Assembly (NCBI RefSeq): GCF_014282005.1
Contig: NZ_JACFTD010000003.1
Span: 213,773-277,772 of the forward strand
Length of the DNA: 64,000 nucleotides
Reading direction: 5' to 3'
Origin: Sporosarcina sp. BP05
GTDB taxonomy: Bacteria; Bacillota; Bacilli; Bacillales_A; Planococcaceae
A program made the position numbers and the translations under genes. The notes under the pieces are model-generated. The model had not been told where the DNA came from. It saw only the letters and a program-made list of their open reading frames with translations, and did not search any database. Below, piece by piece: positions 39,348 to 48,265 of the stretch. Position 1 is the stretch's first letter. Each line of letters starts with the position of its first letter.

Positions 39348-41705
39348 TTGGAAAACCGTGTCTTAAAAACACTTGAGTTCGATAAAATCCGGGATATGGC
39401 AGCAACTCATTGCACATCATTCGCCGGTCGATCTTATATGGAGAAGTTAGTACCTGTCAGCGATTTTGACGAAGTTGTAAAACTGCTTGAAGAAACGGAC
39501 GAAGGCTTATCGATACTTCGTGTCCGTGGCAATGTGCCAATGGGCGGCATCAGTGATATTAGACCCCATGCTAAACGTGCACAAATGGGTGGCATGCTAA
39601 GTGCATATGAGCTGATGGAAACGGCCAACACAATTCGTGCGAGCCGGAATCTGCGTCAATTCATCGAGGCAATTGTGGCCGATGAAGATATTGAAATCCC
39701 TCATTTCATCGTGAAAAAAGATGCCATTCCGATTTTGACAGGCCTGGAACATGAAATCAATGCATGCATTGACGACAATGCGCATGTTGTTGACAGCGCA
39801 TCAGGGTCGCTGCGTACAATTCGACAAGGGTTGCGAATGCAGGAAGGCCGTGTACGTGAGAAACTGGAAAGTTATACACGTGGGAAGAACGCTGCAACAA
39901 TGTTATCTGATGCGATTGTCACTATCCGGAATGACCGTTATGTGATTCCTGTAAAGTCAGAGTATCGTTCGCATTACCGTGGTGTTATTCACGATATGTC
40001 GTCGTCTGGTCAAACGCTTTTCATCGAGCCGGATGCAGTGGTACAAGCAAATAATGAGATTAGAAGATTAAAATTGCAGGAACAGGAAGAGATTGAGAAA
40101 ATCCTTATCGATCTATCCGCGAAAGTGCAGGAAGTAGCACATGATCTATTCACACTTGTTGCGATATTATCTGAAATCGACGTTATCCTTGCGAAAGCAA
40201 AGTTTGGAAAAGCGCATAAATGTACGAAACCTGAAGTGAATAATAAAGGATATATTCGTCTAACGAAAGCACGACATCCCTTGTTGTCGATGGAAGAGGC
40301 AGTTGCGAATACAATTGAATTCGGTAAAGACATCACAACAATCGTTATTACTGGACCTAATACGGGCGGGAAGACGGTCACGTTGAAAACGGTAGGATTA
40401 TGCACGTTGATGGCGCAAGCTGGTCTGCCAATTCCAGCACTTGATGGCTCTGAAGTTGCAGTGTTCGATTCGGTCTATGCGGATATCGGGGACGAGCAGT
40501 CAATTGAGCAAAGTCTTAGTACATTCTCCTCGCATATGGTGAATATCGTCGATATTTTAGAGAAATATGATGACCGTTCCCTTATTATATTCGATGAGCT
40601 CGGTTCAGGTACGGATCCGCAGGAAGGTGCGGCACTTGCCATCTCAATTCTAGATGAAGTACATGGACGTGGTGCAAGGGTAATGGCGACAACCCATTAT
40701 CCAGAGCTAAAAGCATATGGCTATAACCGTCCGGGCGTTGCCAATGCCAGCGTAGAATTTGATGTAGACACGCTAAGTCCGACATACCGCTTGTTAATAG
40801 GTGTTCCAGGGCGTAGTAATGCGTTTGAAATTTCAAAGCGTCTAGGATTGCAGGACCGGGTCATTAATCGAGCGAAGAAATTCACGGGCACAGATCGCAG
40901 TGAAGTCGATTCAATGATCCTGTCGCTCGAGACAAGCCGTGTTCAATCAGAAAAAGATGCAGAAGAAACGCATGACATCTTACTGGAAACAAATCGCTTG
41001 AAACGTGAACTGGAAGTAAAACTTGCCGAGTTCGAGAACAAAAAAGAACGTATGGAAGAAAAAGCGAAAGAAAAAGCGAGAAAAATCATTGAAGACGCGA
41101 AGCGTGAATCGGAGGCAGTTATTTCAGATTTACGTGCAATGCGACTAAATGTTGGCGCAAACGTAAAAGAGCACGAATTGATTGAAGCTCGTAAACGTCT
41201 AGAAGGTGCTGCCCCTGCTGAAGCGAAGAAGAAAGCAATTAAAGCGAAGGCAGCGCCAAGGGACCTCCAAACAGGTGACGAAGTGAAAGTACTCAGTTAC
41301 GGTCAAAAAGGGACGCTCATTGATAAAGTCTCGGATAATGAATGGATTGTCCAAATCGGCATTTTGAAAATGAAGCTTGACGAATCAGGACTGGAATATG
41401 TTAAGCCTGAAAAAGAGAAAAAACAGTATATATCGACTTCAGTAATAGGACGGGAAACACATGTCAAAATGGAACTCGATCTGCGGGGAGAGCGCTATGA
41501 AGATGCAATTTTCCGCACAGAGAAATATTTGGACGATGCCCTTCTATCGAATTATCACCAAGTGTCAATTATTCATGGCAAAGGGACCGGGGCATTAAGG
41601 CAGGGTATCCAGCAATTTTTGAAAAATCACAGCCGTGTGAAAACGTACCGGTTCGGTGAAGCAAGTGAAGGCGGACACGGCGTTACTGTTGTAGAATTGA
41701 AATAG
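39348..41705 (+). CDS. mutS2: Endonuclease MutS2 (MutSB)
   Basis: 785 residues from the TTG at 39348 (GAAAGGA upstream), the same length as B. subtilis MutSB. Walker A is GPNTGGKT near residue 336, and Walker B is LIIFDELGSGTDPQEG. A long coiled-coil linker (about 510-630) leads to the C-terminal Smr nuclease domain (LDLRGERYEDA, IIHGKGTGALR). MutS2 acts in recombination control and has been linked to rescue of collided ribosomes. It begins 16 bases after polX. Confidence 0.95.
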   Translation: MENRVLKTLEFDKIRDMAATHCTSFAGRSYMEKLVPVSDFDEVVKLLEETDEGLSILRVRGNVPMGGISDIRPHAKRAQMGGMLSAYELMETANTIRASRNLRQFIEAIVADEDIEIPHFIVKKDAIPILTGLEHEINACIDDNAHVVDSASGSLRTIRQGLRMQEGRVREKLESYTRGKNAATMLSDAIVTIRNDRYVIPVKSEYRSHYRGVIHDMSSSGQTLFIEPDAVVQANNEIRRLKLQEQEEIEKILIDLSAKVQEVAHDLFTLVAILSEIDVILAKAKFGKAHKCTKPEVNNKGYIRLTKARHPLLSMEEAVANTIEFGKDITTIVITGPNTGGKTVTLKTVGLCTLMAQAGLPIPALDGSEVAVFDSVYADIGDEQSIEQSLSTFSSHMVNIVDILEKYDDRSLIIFDELGSGTDPQEGAALAISILDEVHGRGARVMATTHYPELKAYGYNRPGVANASVEFDVDTLSPTYRLLIGVPGRSNAFEISKRLGLQDRVINRAKKFTGTDRSEVDSMILSLETSRVQSEKDAEETHDILLETNRLKRELEVKLAEFENKKERMEEKAKEKARKIIEDAKRESEAVISDLRAMRLNVGANVKEHELIEARKRLEGAAPAEAKKKAIKAKAAPRDLQTGDEVKVLSYGQKGTLIDKVSDNEWIVQIGILKMKLDESGLEYVKPEKEKKQYISTSVIGRETHVKMELDLRGERYEDAIFRTEKYLDDALLSNYHQVSIIHGKGTGALRQGIQQFLKNHSRVKTYRFGEASEGGHGVTVVELK

Positions 41706-41850
41706 TTCAACTGTATACGTTGAACTATTGAATACGATAGTAATACCCAGCGTAGGCGCCTAACAGGGGTAGCCGAAGCCATAAGACTGATAGCGCAGCG
41801 GTCAGGCTTATGGCGGGAGGCATCCCCTAGCGCCGAAGCGGTATTCAATG
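41706..41850. repeat. Palindromic intergenic element after mutS2
   Basis: A short hairpin GTTCAAC-TGTATAC-GTTGAAC directly follows the mutS2 stop. It is followed by nested arms: GAATAC...GTATTC, AGGGG...CCCCT, GCCATAAG...CTTATGGC. The whole 41735-41850 segment can fold as one long cruciform. GGCGCCTA and the CTTATGGC pair resemble the dispersed repeat at 10005, in other order. It has no coding potential. Confidence 0.65.
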
Positions 41851-41993
41851 GAATCATTAACTCAACCAATATAGTGGGGAAAACTCTTTTGAAACTCCAT
41901 GCAATGATAAATAAGTATATCCCCATTTTTGAAACCTTTTACGTACTTATCCGTATAGGAAGGAATGACCAAACGTAAAAGGAGTCGAATGCT

Positions 41994-42407
41994 ATGAATC
42001 AAACCGGATTTTGGAATCATCCATTAGTAGAATCAGCTGGCTACTTCAGTGTAGTTGTCCTTTGTCTGATTGTGTCGATGGTGATTTTTGAGCTCGTAAC
42101 AAAATATAAGAACTGGGAAGAAATCCGAAAAGGAAATGTTGCAGTCGCACTTGCAACAGGTGGGAAAATATTTGGGGTAGCAAATATTTTTCGATACTCA
42201 ATCGAACAGCATAATTCATTGCCTCAAATGATTGGCTGGGGGTTGTTTGGATTTACCCTGCTTATTTTCGCCTATCTGTTGTTTGAATTCCTTACACCTA
42301 AATTCAATATTGATAAGGAAATTGAAGCAGATAATCGCGCTGTCGGTTTCATATCCTTGACAATATCAGTGGGACTTTCATTCGTTATAGGAGCAAGTAT
42401 TTCATAA
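41994..42407 (+). CDS. DUF350 membrane protein (YshE-like)
   Basis: 137 residues with four membrane segments and the DUF350 motif NVAVALATGGKIFGVANIFRYSI, in which residues sit within the second helix region. The same gene follows mutSB in B. subtilis (yshE). No function is known to me. AAAAGGAG lies upstream of the ATG. A tiny membrane ORF follows 13 bases later. Confidence 0.85.
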   Translation: MNQTGFWNHPLVESAGYFSVVVLCLIVSMVIFELVTKYKNWEEIRKGNVAVALATGGKIFGVANIFRYSIEQHNSLPQMIGWGLFGFTLLIFAYLLFEFLTPKFNIDKEIEADNRAVGFISLTISVGLSFVIGASIS

Positions 42408-42420
42408 GGGTTGTGAAGTT

Positions 42421-42507
42421 ATGGAGAAATTAGCCAAAATATTACTCGTTGTCTGCGTAGTATTTATTGCGGTAGGTATTTATTGGATGATAGCAAACAC
42501 ACCTTAA
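42421..42507 (+). CDS. Predicted 28-residue single-span membrane microprotein
   Basis: The ATG at 42421 opens MEKLAKILLVVCVVFIAVGI, followed by YWMIANTP and a TAA inside the terminator stem. Residues 7-24 form one hydrophobic helix with a positively charged N-terminal flank, as in real small membrane proteins. It lies 13 bases downstream of the DUF350 gene and before its terminator. The ribosome site (GTGAAG) is weak. It is supported by position and composition only. Confidence 0.45.
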   Translation: MEKLAKILLVVCVVFIAVGIYWMIANTP

Positions 42508-42537
42508 CCAGTTTATTCTGTTTAAGGTTTTTTTATG
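42502..42537 (+). terminator. Terminator of the DUF350 unit
   Basis: ACCTTAA and TTTAAGGT flank a 14-base loop and are followed by TTTTTT. The stem overlaps the stop of the 28-residue ORF. Confidence 0.7.
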
Positions 42538-42554
42538 TAAATAATAAATTCTAT

Positions 42555-42583
42555 TTGAAACCTGCATTACTTACCCCTATAAT
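42555..42583 (+). promoter_or_regulatory. Sigma-A promoter of the long-chain acyl-CoA ligase gene
   Basis: TTGAAA (42555-42560), 17-base spacer, TATAAT (42578-42583). No FadR-type palindrome is visible here. Confidence 0.7.
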
Positions 42584-42633
42584 TAGAATTAGGAATATTC
42601 AAAGAATTAAAGAGTGGAAAAAGGGGGCTTTTT

Positions 42634-44331
42634 ATGACAATGAAACCTTGGCTGGATTTGTATCCCGCTGAAATCTCAAAGACACTGGACTATGAACACA
42701 TTCCTATTCAGGAATTCCTGACAAGATCCAGTGAAAAATATCCTGACAAGACGGCTATGCATTTCCTGGGGAAAAACATTTCGTTTAAAGAGTTTCATGA
42801 ATCATCTTTGAAGTTTGCAAACTATTTGACATCTATCGGAATAGTCAAAGGGGACCGGGTTGCAATTATGCTTCCAAACTGTCCACAAGGGGCAATTGCC
42901 TACTATGGAACTTTGTATATAGGTGCAATCGTCGTTCAAACGAATCCTCTTTATACGGAGCGTGAAGTGGCTTATCAAATGGTCGATTCTGGGGCGAAAG
43001 CAATCATTTCACTCGATATTCTATTTCCGCGAATTTCGAAAATCGTTAAAGACACGAAACTCGAGCATGTAATAATAACAGGAATAAAAGACTACCTGCC
43101 GTTTCCTAAGAACCTTATCTATCCATTCATTCAGAAAAAAGAACACGGGATTACAGTAAAAGTTGAGCACCGTGGGATGAACCATCTATTTACTGAAATT
43201 ATGAAAATCGCAAAATCAGATCCGGTTAGTTATGATTTTGATTACGAAGCAGATATTGCGTTGCTACAATATACGGGTGGCACAACGGGTTCTCCAAAAG
43301 GGGTCATGTTGACGCACGCCAATTTAATTTCTAACGTTAAAATGTGTGGTGAATGGTTGTATAAGTGTAAAGAAGGCGAAGAAACAGTCATGGGTATTTT
43401 GCCATTCTTCCACGTATATGGAATGACAACCGTATTAATTCTTTCTGTCATGCAAGGGAATAGAATGGTACTTATCCCTAAGTTTGATTTTGAAACGGCT
43501 TTGAAAGCAATCGATAAACAAAAGCCAACCTTATTCCCTGGAGCACCTACTATCTATATTGGACTATTAAATCATCCTGATTTGAAGAAATATGATTTGT
43601 CATCCATTAAAGCATGTATTAGTGGTTCTGCCGCATTACCGGTCGAAGTGCAGCAAAAATTCGAGAGAGTCACTGGCGGGAAACTCGTCGAAGGGTACGG
43701 CCTTACGGAAACGTCTCCTGTAACCCATTCAAATTTCGTGTGGGCAGACAAACGAGCTAAAGGATCAATTGGTGTTCCATGGCCAGATACTGATTCTTGC
43801 ATACTGGGTCCTGAGTCATCGGAACCGCTGGCGAATGGAGAAATCGGTGAAATTGCGGTGAAAGGCCCTCAAGTAATGAAAGGCTATTGGAATAGACCTG
43901 AAGATACAGAACAGACTTTCCGCGATGGCTGGTTTTTGACCGGGGATCTCGGATATATGGACGACGAGGGTTATTTCTATGTCGTGGATCGCAAAAAAGA
44001 TATAATTATAGCAAGCGGTTTCAATATTTATCCGCGGGAAATCGAAGAGGTTCTTTATGAACACGAAGCGATACAGGAATGTATCATTGCGGGTATCCCA
44101 GATCCGTACAGAGGAGAAACAGTTAAAGCCTATATTGTCTTAAAACAAGGAGCTACTTTAACTGAAGAAGAGCTTGATAAATATTGTCGAGAGAACTTAG
44201 CGTCGTTTAAAGTTCCACGACTTTATGAATTCCGTACAGAGTTGCCGAAAACAGCTGTCGGGAAAATTTTACGCCGTGCTTTGATTGATGAAGAAAAAAA
44301 GAAAGCCGAAAAGGAATTACTTCTACTGTGA
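42634..44331 (+). CDS. lcfA: Long-chain fatty-acid--CoA ligase
   Basis: 565 residues from the ATG at 42634, with AAGGGGG seven bases upstream. The AMP-binding P-loop is YTGGTTGSPKGVM near residue 215, then YGLTETSPVT. The fatty-acyl signature ends with DGWFLTGDLGYMD, and PKTAVGKILRR contains the catalytic lysine. It activates fatty acids to acyl-CoA with ATP. The following fadR-fadB-etfBA genes use the product in beta-oxidation; the order matches B. subtilis lcfA-fadR-fadB-etfB-etfA. Confidence 0.95.
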   Translation: MTMKPWLDLYPAEISKTLDYEHIPIQEFLTRSSEKYPDKTAMHFLGKNISFKEFHESSLKFANYLTSIGIVKGDRVAIMLPNCPQGAIAYYGTLYIGAIVVQTNPLYTEREVAYQMVDSGAKAIISLDILFPRISKIVKDTKLEHVIITGIKDYLPFPKNLIYPFIQKKEHGITVKVEHRGMNHLFTEIMKIAKSDPVSYDFDYEADIALLQYTGGTTGSPKGVMLTHANLISNVKMCGEWLYKCKEGEETVMGILPFFHVYGMTTVLILSVMQGNRMVLIPKFDFETALKAIDKQKPTLFPGAPTIYIGLLNHPDLKKYDLSSIKACISGSAALPVEVQQKFERVTGGKLVEGYGLTETSPVTHSNFVWADKRAKGSIGVPWPDTDSCILGPESSEPLANGEIGEIAVKGPQVMKGYWNRPEDTEQTFRDGWFLTGDLGYMDDEGYFYVVDRKKDIIIASGFNIYPREIEEVLYEHEAIQECIIAGIPDPYRGETVKAYIVLKQGATLTEEELDKYCRENLASFKVPRLYEFRTELPKTAVGKILRRALIDEEKKKAEKELLLL

Positions 44332-44339
44332 TGTAATGC

Positions 44340-44402
44340 TTGACATAGCGGCCGTTAACAACTAATATGAAAATATGAATGAATCATCATTCATATTTTC
44401 AT
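44340..44402 (+). promoter_or_regulatory. fadR promoter overlapped by a FadR operator
   Basis: TTGACA (44340-44345), 17-base spacer, TATA-type TAATAT (44363-44368). Overlapping its start region is a perfect 16-bp-arm palindrome (44367-44402). Its centre TGAATGAATCATCATTCA matches the B. subtilis FadR site TGAATGAMTANTCATTCA with one mismatch. This predicts autoregulation and repression of fadR-fadB-etfBA, relieved by long-chain acyl-CoA. Confidence 0.85.
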
Positions 44403-44423
44403 TATTGGTGGTGATATATAGAT

Positions 44424-45005
44424 ATGAAACGGGATAGACCAAAATATAAGCAAATAGTCGATGCGGCAGTCATAGTCATTGCTGAAAACGGATACCACCA
44501 AGCCCAAGTTTCGAAGATAGCAAAAGAAGCGGGCGTTGCTGACGGGACAATCTATCTTTACTTCAAAAATAAAGAAGATATCCTGATATCTGTTTTTAGA
44601 GAAAAAATGGCGATTTTCGTCAATAACGTCGAAGTTATATTGGAACAGGATATTGATACATCCGAAAAACTATTCAGGATGATAGACAGTCATTTCCGCA
44701 TTTTGCATGAAGATCGTCACTTGGCAATCGTTACGCAACTTGAACTTCGTCAATCGAATAAAGAATTACGTCTCCGAATTAACGAAGTACTAAAAGAATA
44801 TTTAATGCTTCTCGATGCAATTCTGAAAGAGGGAATCGTAAATGGGGCGCTTGACGAAGGCCTAGATATCCGACTTGCTAGACAAATGGTATTTGGCACA
44901 ATTGACGAAACAATCACTTCATGGGTGATGAATGATCAAAAATATGATTTAATGAAACTATCACCCGAAGTACATAGGCTGATTATGAATGGAATGAAAG
45001 GGTAA
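44424..45005 (+). CDS. fadR: TetR-family fatty-acid degradation repressor FadR
   Basis: 193 residues. The N-terminal TetR helix-turn-helix reads AAVIVIAENGYHQAQVSKIAKEAGVADGTIYLYFKNKEDIL; quoted in pieces, the recognition part is AGVADGTIYLYF. The rest is the ligand-binding helical domain. Genomic position and the palindrome upstream fit B. subtilis FadR, which binds DNA and is released by long-chain acyl-CoA. It begins the fadR-fadB-etfB-etfA transcript. Confidence 0.92.
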   Translation: MKRDRPKYKQIVDAAVIVIAENGYHQAQVSKIAKEAGVADGTIYLYFKNKEDILISVFREKMAIFVNNVEVILEQDIDTSEKLFRMIDSHFRILHEDRHLAIVTQLELRQSNKELRLRINEVLKEYLMLLDAILKEGIVNGALDEGLDIRLARQMVFGTIDETITSWVMNDQKYDLMKLSPEVHRLIMNGMKG

Positions 45006-45019
45006 CTTGATTCAAGTTA

Positions 45020-45165
45020 AGCAGCCTCCGGCGGATGTCACAAATTTTGAAGGGAGTTCGGGAAGGCAACCAAAGTTCGCCGCGTCCTGCGGCAAAGGTT
45101 GCATACCTGCATCCTGCAGGCACAATTCAAAATTTGGACGCAAATACGCCGAGGCGTATTTGATA
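45020..45165. repeat. Structured repeat element inside the fad operon
   Basis: The ends GCCTCCGGCG...AAATTTTGAA and TTCAAAATTT...CGCCGAGGC form imperfect inverted repeats about 30 bases long. Inside are GCAACC...GGTTGC, GCCGC-GTCCT-GCGGC (45079-45093) and CCTGCA-TCC-TGCAGG (45106-45120). It separates fadR from the enoyl-CoA hydratase gene with no coding of its own. Similar elements occur in related genomes in my recollection. Confidence 0.65.
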
Positions 45166-45185
45166 GAAAGTGGGGATGGGGAGAA

Positions 45186-45959
45186 ATGGAGTTTCTTACT
45201 GTAGCAATTGACGATGGGGTAGCTGTTGCGACAATTAACAGGCCACCCGCGAATGCGCTTTCACGTGCACTCATACTGGAAGTGGATGCATTACTTGATC
45301 AAGTGGAGAACGACGATTCTGTACGGGTCATCGTCTTTCACGGACAAGGCAAATTTTTCTCGGCTGGAGCAGATATTAAAGAATTTACATCTGTCACTTC
45401 TGGCGAGGAGTTTTCAAAACTTTCCGCAAGCGGACAAGAAGTTTTTGAACGGCTTGAACGTTTCTCTAAACCAGTTATTGCCGCCATTCATGGCGCAGCG
45501 CTAGGTGGTGGGCTTGAATTAGCGATGGCCTGTCATATGCGGATCGTAACTGAAAACGCGAAACTTGGATTGCCGGAATTGCAATTGGGTCTAATCCCTG
45601 GGTTTGCTGGGTCACAGCGTCTTCCACGCTACGTAGGCATGCCGAAAGCAGCGGAGATGTTATTAACCAGTGATCCAATCAGTGGGGTAGAAGCAGCTCG
45701 TCTAGGACTTGCCAATCATGCTTACACAGACGAAGAACTTCTGCCTAAAACAATGGAGCTCGCTCAGAAAATTGCTAAGAAGGGTCCTGTCGCAGTGAAA
45801 GCTGCACTAGAGATGCTGCAATTTACCAAGCACCCTTCTTATTATGAAGGCGTGAAAGCTGAAGCTGATTCATTTGGTGAGGTTTTTGTCTCAGAGGATG
45901 CAAAAGAAGGAATCCAAGCATTCCTTGAAAAGCGTGTACCTGTATTTAAAGGGAAATAA
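45186..45959 (+). CDS. fadB: Enoyl-CoA hydratase/isomerase (FadB-type)
   Basis: 257 residues from the ATG at 45186, behind GGGGATGGGGAG. Crotonase-fold motifs are ADIKEFTS (oxyanion loop region), [18 protein letters not shown] and [22 protein letters not shown] with the two catalytic acidic residues. It hydrates 2-enoyl-CoA in beta-oxidation. This is the small monofunctional form, not the fused FadB of E. coli. It is followed by etfB and etfA, which take the electrons from acyl-CoA dehydrogenase. Confidence 0.92.
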   Translation: MEFLTVAIDDGVAVATINRPPANALSRALILEVDALLDQVENDDSVRVIVFHGQGKFFSAGADIKEFTSVTSGEEFSKLSASGQEVFERLERFSKPVIAAIHGAALGGGLELAMACHMRIVTENAKLGLPELQLGLIPGFAGSQRLPRYVGMPKAAEMLLTSDPISGVEAARLGLANHAYTDEELLPKTMELAQKIAKKGPVAVKAALEMLQFTKHPSYYEGVKAEADSFGEVFVSEDAKEGIQAFLEKRVPVFKGK

Positions 45960-45984
45960 TTAAAAAGTTGGGGAGGTCTGTAAT

Positions 45985-46758
45985 ATGAATATTTATGTAC
46001 TAGTTAAACGGACATTTGATACAGAGGAAAAGATCACGGTTTCTAACGGTAAAATTTCTGAGGATGGTGCGGAGTTCATCATCAATCCTTATGACGAATA
46101 TGCAATTGAAGAAGCTATCCAGGTACGCGACGCAAATGACGGAGAAGTGACTGTCATTACAATCGGTGGAGAAGACGCAGAAAAACAACTTCGCACAGCG
46201 CTTGCAATGGGTGCGGACAAAGCGGTTCTTATCGATACTGAAGATGACCTTGATGAAATGGATGAATTCACATCCGCTAAAATTATCGCTGAGTATTTGA
46301 AAGATAAAGAAGTAGATTTGATTCTTGCAGGAAACGTTGCAATTGATGGCGGTTCTGGACAAGTTGGTCCGCGTGTGGCTGAACTTCTAGGCATTAACTA
46401 CGTAACGACAATTACGAACCTTGAAATCAACGGTACATCCGTCAAAATCATTCGTGATGTTGAAGGGGATTCTGAAACAATCGAAACGTCACTGCCACTA
46501 TTAGTGACTGCTCAGCAAGGTCTTAACGAACCACGCTACCCATCACTTCCAGGCATCATGAAAGCGAAGAAAAAGCCGCTTGAAAAGCTTGAACTGGATG
46601 ATCTTGACCTGGAAGAAGATGACGTAGAAGCGAAAACACAAACAATCGAAATTTACCTTCCGCCGCAAAAAGCCGCTGGACGTATTCTAGAAGGCGAAGT
46701 TGCAAATCAAGTGATAGAACTTGTAAATCTGCTTAAAAATGAAGCTAAAGTAATCTAA
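45985..46758 (+). CDS. etfB: Electron transfer flavoprotein beta subunit
   Basis: 257 residues. Signature blocks are INPYDEYAIEEAIQVRD near 30 and AIDGGSGQVGPRVAELLG near 115, with an AMP-binding core. With EtfA it forms the soluble FAD-containing carrier that passes electrons from acyl-CoA dehydrogenases to the respiratory chain. GGGGAGGT precedes the ATG, and etfA follows after 32 bases. Confidence 0.95.
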   Translation: MNIYVLVKRTFDTEEKITVSNGKISEDGAEFIINPYDEYAIEEAIQVRDANDGEVTVITIGGEDAEKQLRTALAMGADKAVLIDTEDDLDEMDEFTSAKIIAEYLKDKEVDLILAGNVAIDGGSGQVGPRVAELLGINYVTTITNLEINGTSVKIIRDVEGDSETIETSLPLLVTAQQGLNEPRYPSLPGIMKAKKKPLEKLELDDLDLEEDDVEAKTQTIEIYLPPQKAAGRILEGEVANQVIELVNLLKNEAKVI

Positions 46759-46790
46759 TCAGACTTTTAATTGTAATGGAGGGACTATAG

Positions 46791-47765
46791 ATGTCTAAAA
46801 AAGTAGTAGTACTAGGGGAAGCGCGAGAAGGGGCATTGCGTAACGTTTCATTCGAAGCGATTGCAGCTGCTAAAAAGATTTCTGGAGGCGGAGAGGTTGT
46901 CGGGGTATTGCTCGGCGATGCTGTTCAGTCACTTGCAGAAGAAATGATTCATTACGGAGCAGACCGTGTCGTTACTGTGGAACATCCACATTTGAAACTT
47001 TATACTTCTGATGCATTCAGCCAAGCGTTCATGGCAGTTTACGAACAGGAAAAACCGGAAGCTATTGTGTTCGGTCACACAGCTTTAGGGAAAGATTTGT
47101 CACCTAAGATTGCTAGTAAACTAGCATCAGGTTTAATCTCTGATGTAACTGCTATTGAAGGCGAAGGTGATGCTGCGGTATTCATCCGTCCAATCTTCTC
47201 TGGTAAAGCCTTCGAAAAAGTGAAGAACAAAGACGGACTTCTATTCATTACAGTACGTCCGAATAACATTGCACCTCTAGAGCACGACGCAGGCCGAACA
47301 GGCGGCGTAGCTGCACTAGCTGTTGATGTTACAAATCTTCGTACAATCATCTCAGAAGTTATTCGGAAATCGACAGAGGGTGTCGATCTTTCAGAAGCGA
47401 AAGTTGTTGTTGCAGGGGGCCGCGGCGTGAAAAGTGCGGAAGGCTTCGAACCATTGCAAGAACTTGCGACGCTTTTGGGTGGAGCAATCGGTGCATCTCG
47501 CGGAGCGTGTGACGCGGATTACTGTGACTATTCTCTACAAATCGGACAAACTGGTAAAGTCGTTACACCGGACTTGTACATTGCCGCAGGTATTTCGGGT
47601 GCAATCCAGCATATGGCAGGAATGTCCAACTCAAAAGTAATCGTGGCAATCAATAAAGATTCAGAAGCGAATATTTTCAAAGTAGCAGATTACGGAATCG
47701 TCGGTGACCTATTCGAGGTTATTCCGATGATGATTGAAGAAATTAAAAAAATCAAGACGAACTGA
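46791..47765 (+). CDS. etfA: Electron transfer flavoprotein alpha subunit
   Basis: 324 residues. The FAD-binding C-terminal domain shows [49 protein letters not shown] and [21 protein letters not shown]. It holds the FAD of the heterodimer with EtfB. Together they link beta-oxidation to respiration. A terminator follows the stop. Confidence 0.96.
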   Translation: MSKKVVVLGEAREGALRNVSFEAIAAAKKISGGGEVVGVLLGDAVQSLAEEMIHYGADRVVTVEHPHLKLYTSDAFSQAFMAVYEQEKPEAIVFGHTALGKDLSPKIASKLASGLISDVTAIEGEGDAAVFIRPIFSGKAFEKVKNKDGLLFITVRPNNIAPLEHDAGRTGGVAALAVDVTNLRTIISEVIRKSTEGVDLSEAKVVVAGGRGVKSAEGFEPLQELATLLGGAIGASRGACDADYCDYSLQIGQTGKVVTPDLYIAAGISGAIQHMAGMSNSKVIVAINKDSEANIFKVADYGIVGDLFEVIPMMIEEIKKIKTN

Positions 47766-47772
47766 TTCAAAT

Positions 47773-47803
47773 CGGAGCTCCCTCAACAGTGGGGAGCTTC
47801 TTT
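47773..47803 (+). terminator. Terminator of etfBA
   Basis: GGAGCTCC and GGGGAGCTTC pair around CTCAACAGT, followed by TTTTAAT. Confidence 0.8.
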
Positions 47804-47841
47804 TAATAACTAAGCATATATTTAGCCCGTAATATAGCTGC

Positions 47842-47851
47842 ATGCTATAAT
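47842..47851 (+). promoter_or_regulatory. Extended -10 promoter of trxA
   Basis: TGCTATAAT (TGnTATAAT, near 47843-47851) is an extended -10 element about 40 bases before the trxA ATG. No good -35 is seen. Confidence 0.5.
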
Positions 47852-47890
47852 ACAGACATAGGTTATCTATTAAGAGGAGGAAAAATTACT

Positions 47891-48205
47891 ATGGCTATTA
47901 TTCACGCGACTGATCAGAACTTTGACGAAAATATTAAAGAAGGACTTGTCCTTGTTGACTTTTGGGCACCTTGGTGTGGACCTTGTAAAATGATCGCTCC
48001 AGTTCTTGAAGAACTAGACGGCGAAATCGAAGGTAAAGCAAACATTGTTAAAGTTGACGTTGATGACAACCAGGAAACAGCTGGTAAATACGGTATCATG
48101 TCAATTCCTACTTTGGTTCTTTTCAAAGATGGAGAAATTGTTGATAAAGTTGTCGGTTTCAAACCGAAAGAAGCACTTGCTGAATTAATCGCAAAACACG
48201 CTTAA
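47891..48205 (+). CDS. trxA: Thioredoxin
   Basis: 104 residues. The redox centre is FWAPWCGPCKMIAPVLEEL, and MSIPTLVLFKDGE holds the cis-proline. It reduces protein disulfides in the cytosol, with NADPH through thioredoxin reductase. AAGAGGAGG lies before the ATG, and a terminator follows. Position before uvrC is as in B. subtilis. Confidence 0.97.
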   Translation: MAIIHATDQNFDENIKEGLVLVDFWAPWCGPCKMIAPVLEELDGEIEGKANIVKVDVDDNQETAGKYGIMSIPTLVLFKDGEIVDKVVGFKPKEALAELIAKHA

Positions 48206-48219
48206 TTATTTGAAAGAAT

Positions 48220-48252
48220 AACCGGGTCCCTTCATTGGTACCCGGTTTTTTG
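48220..48252 (+). terminator. Terminator of trxA
   Basis: AACCGGGT and ACCCGGTT flank CCCTTCATTGGT, followed by a T run; it ends five bases before the first in-frame GTG of uvrC. Confidence 0.85.
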
Positions 48253-48265
48253 GTAGGTGAATTAT

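Noticed and set aside
45007..45204. 65-codon frame after fadR
   Set aside because: It reads across the hairpin-rich repeat element and overlaps the enoyl-CoA hydratase start; its composition is that of the repeat.
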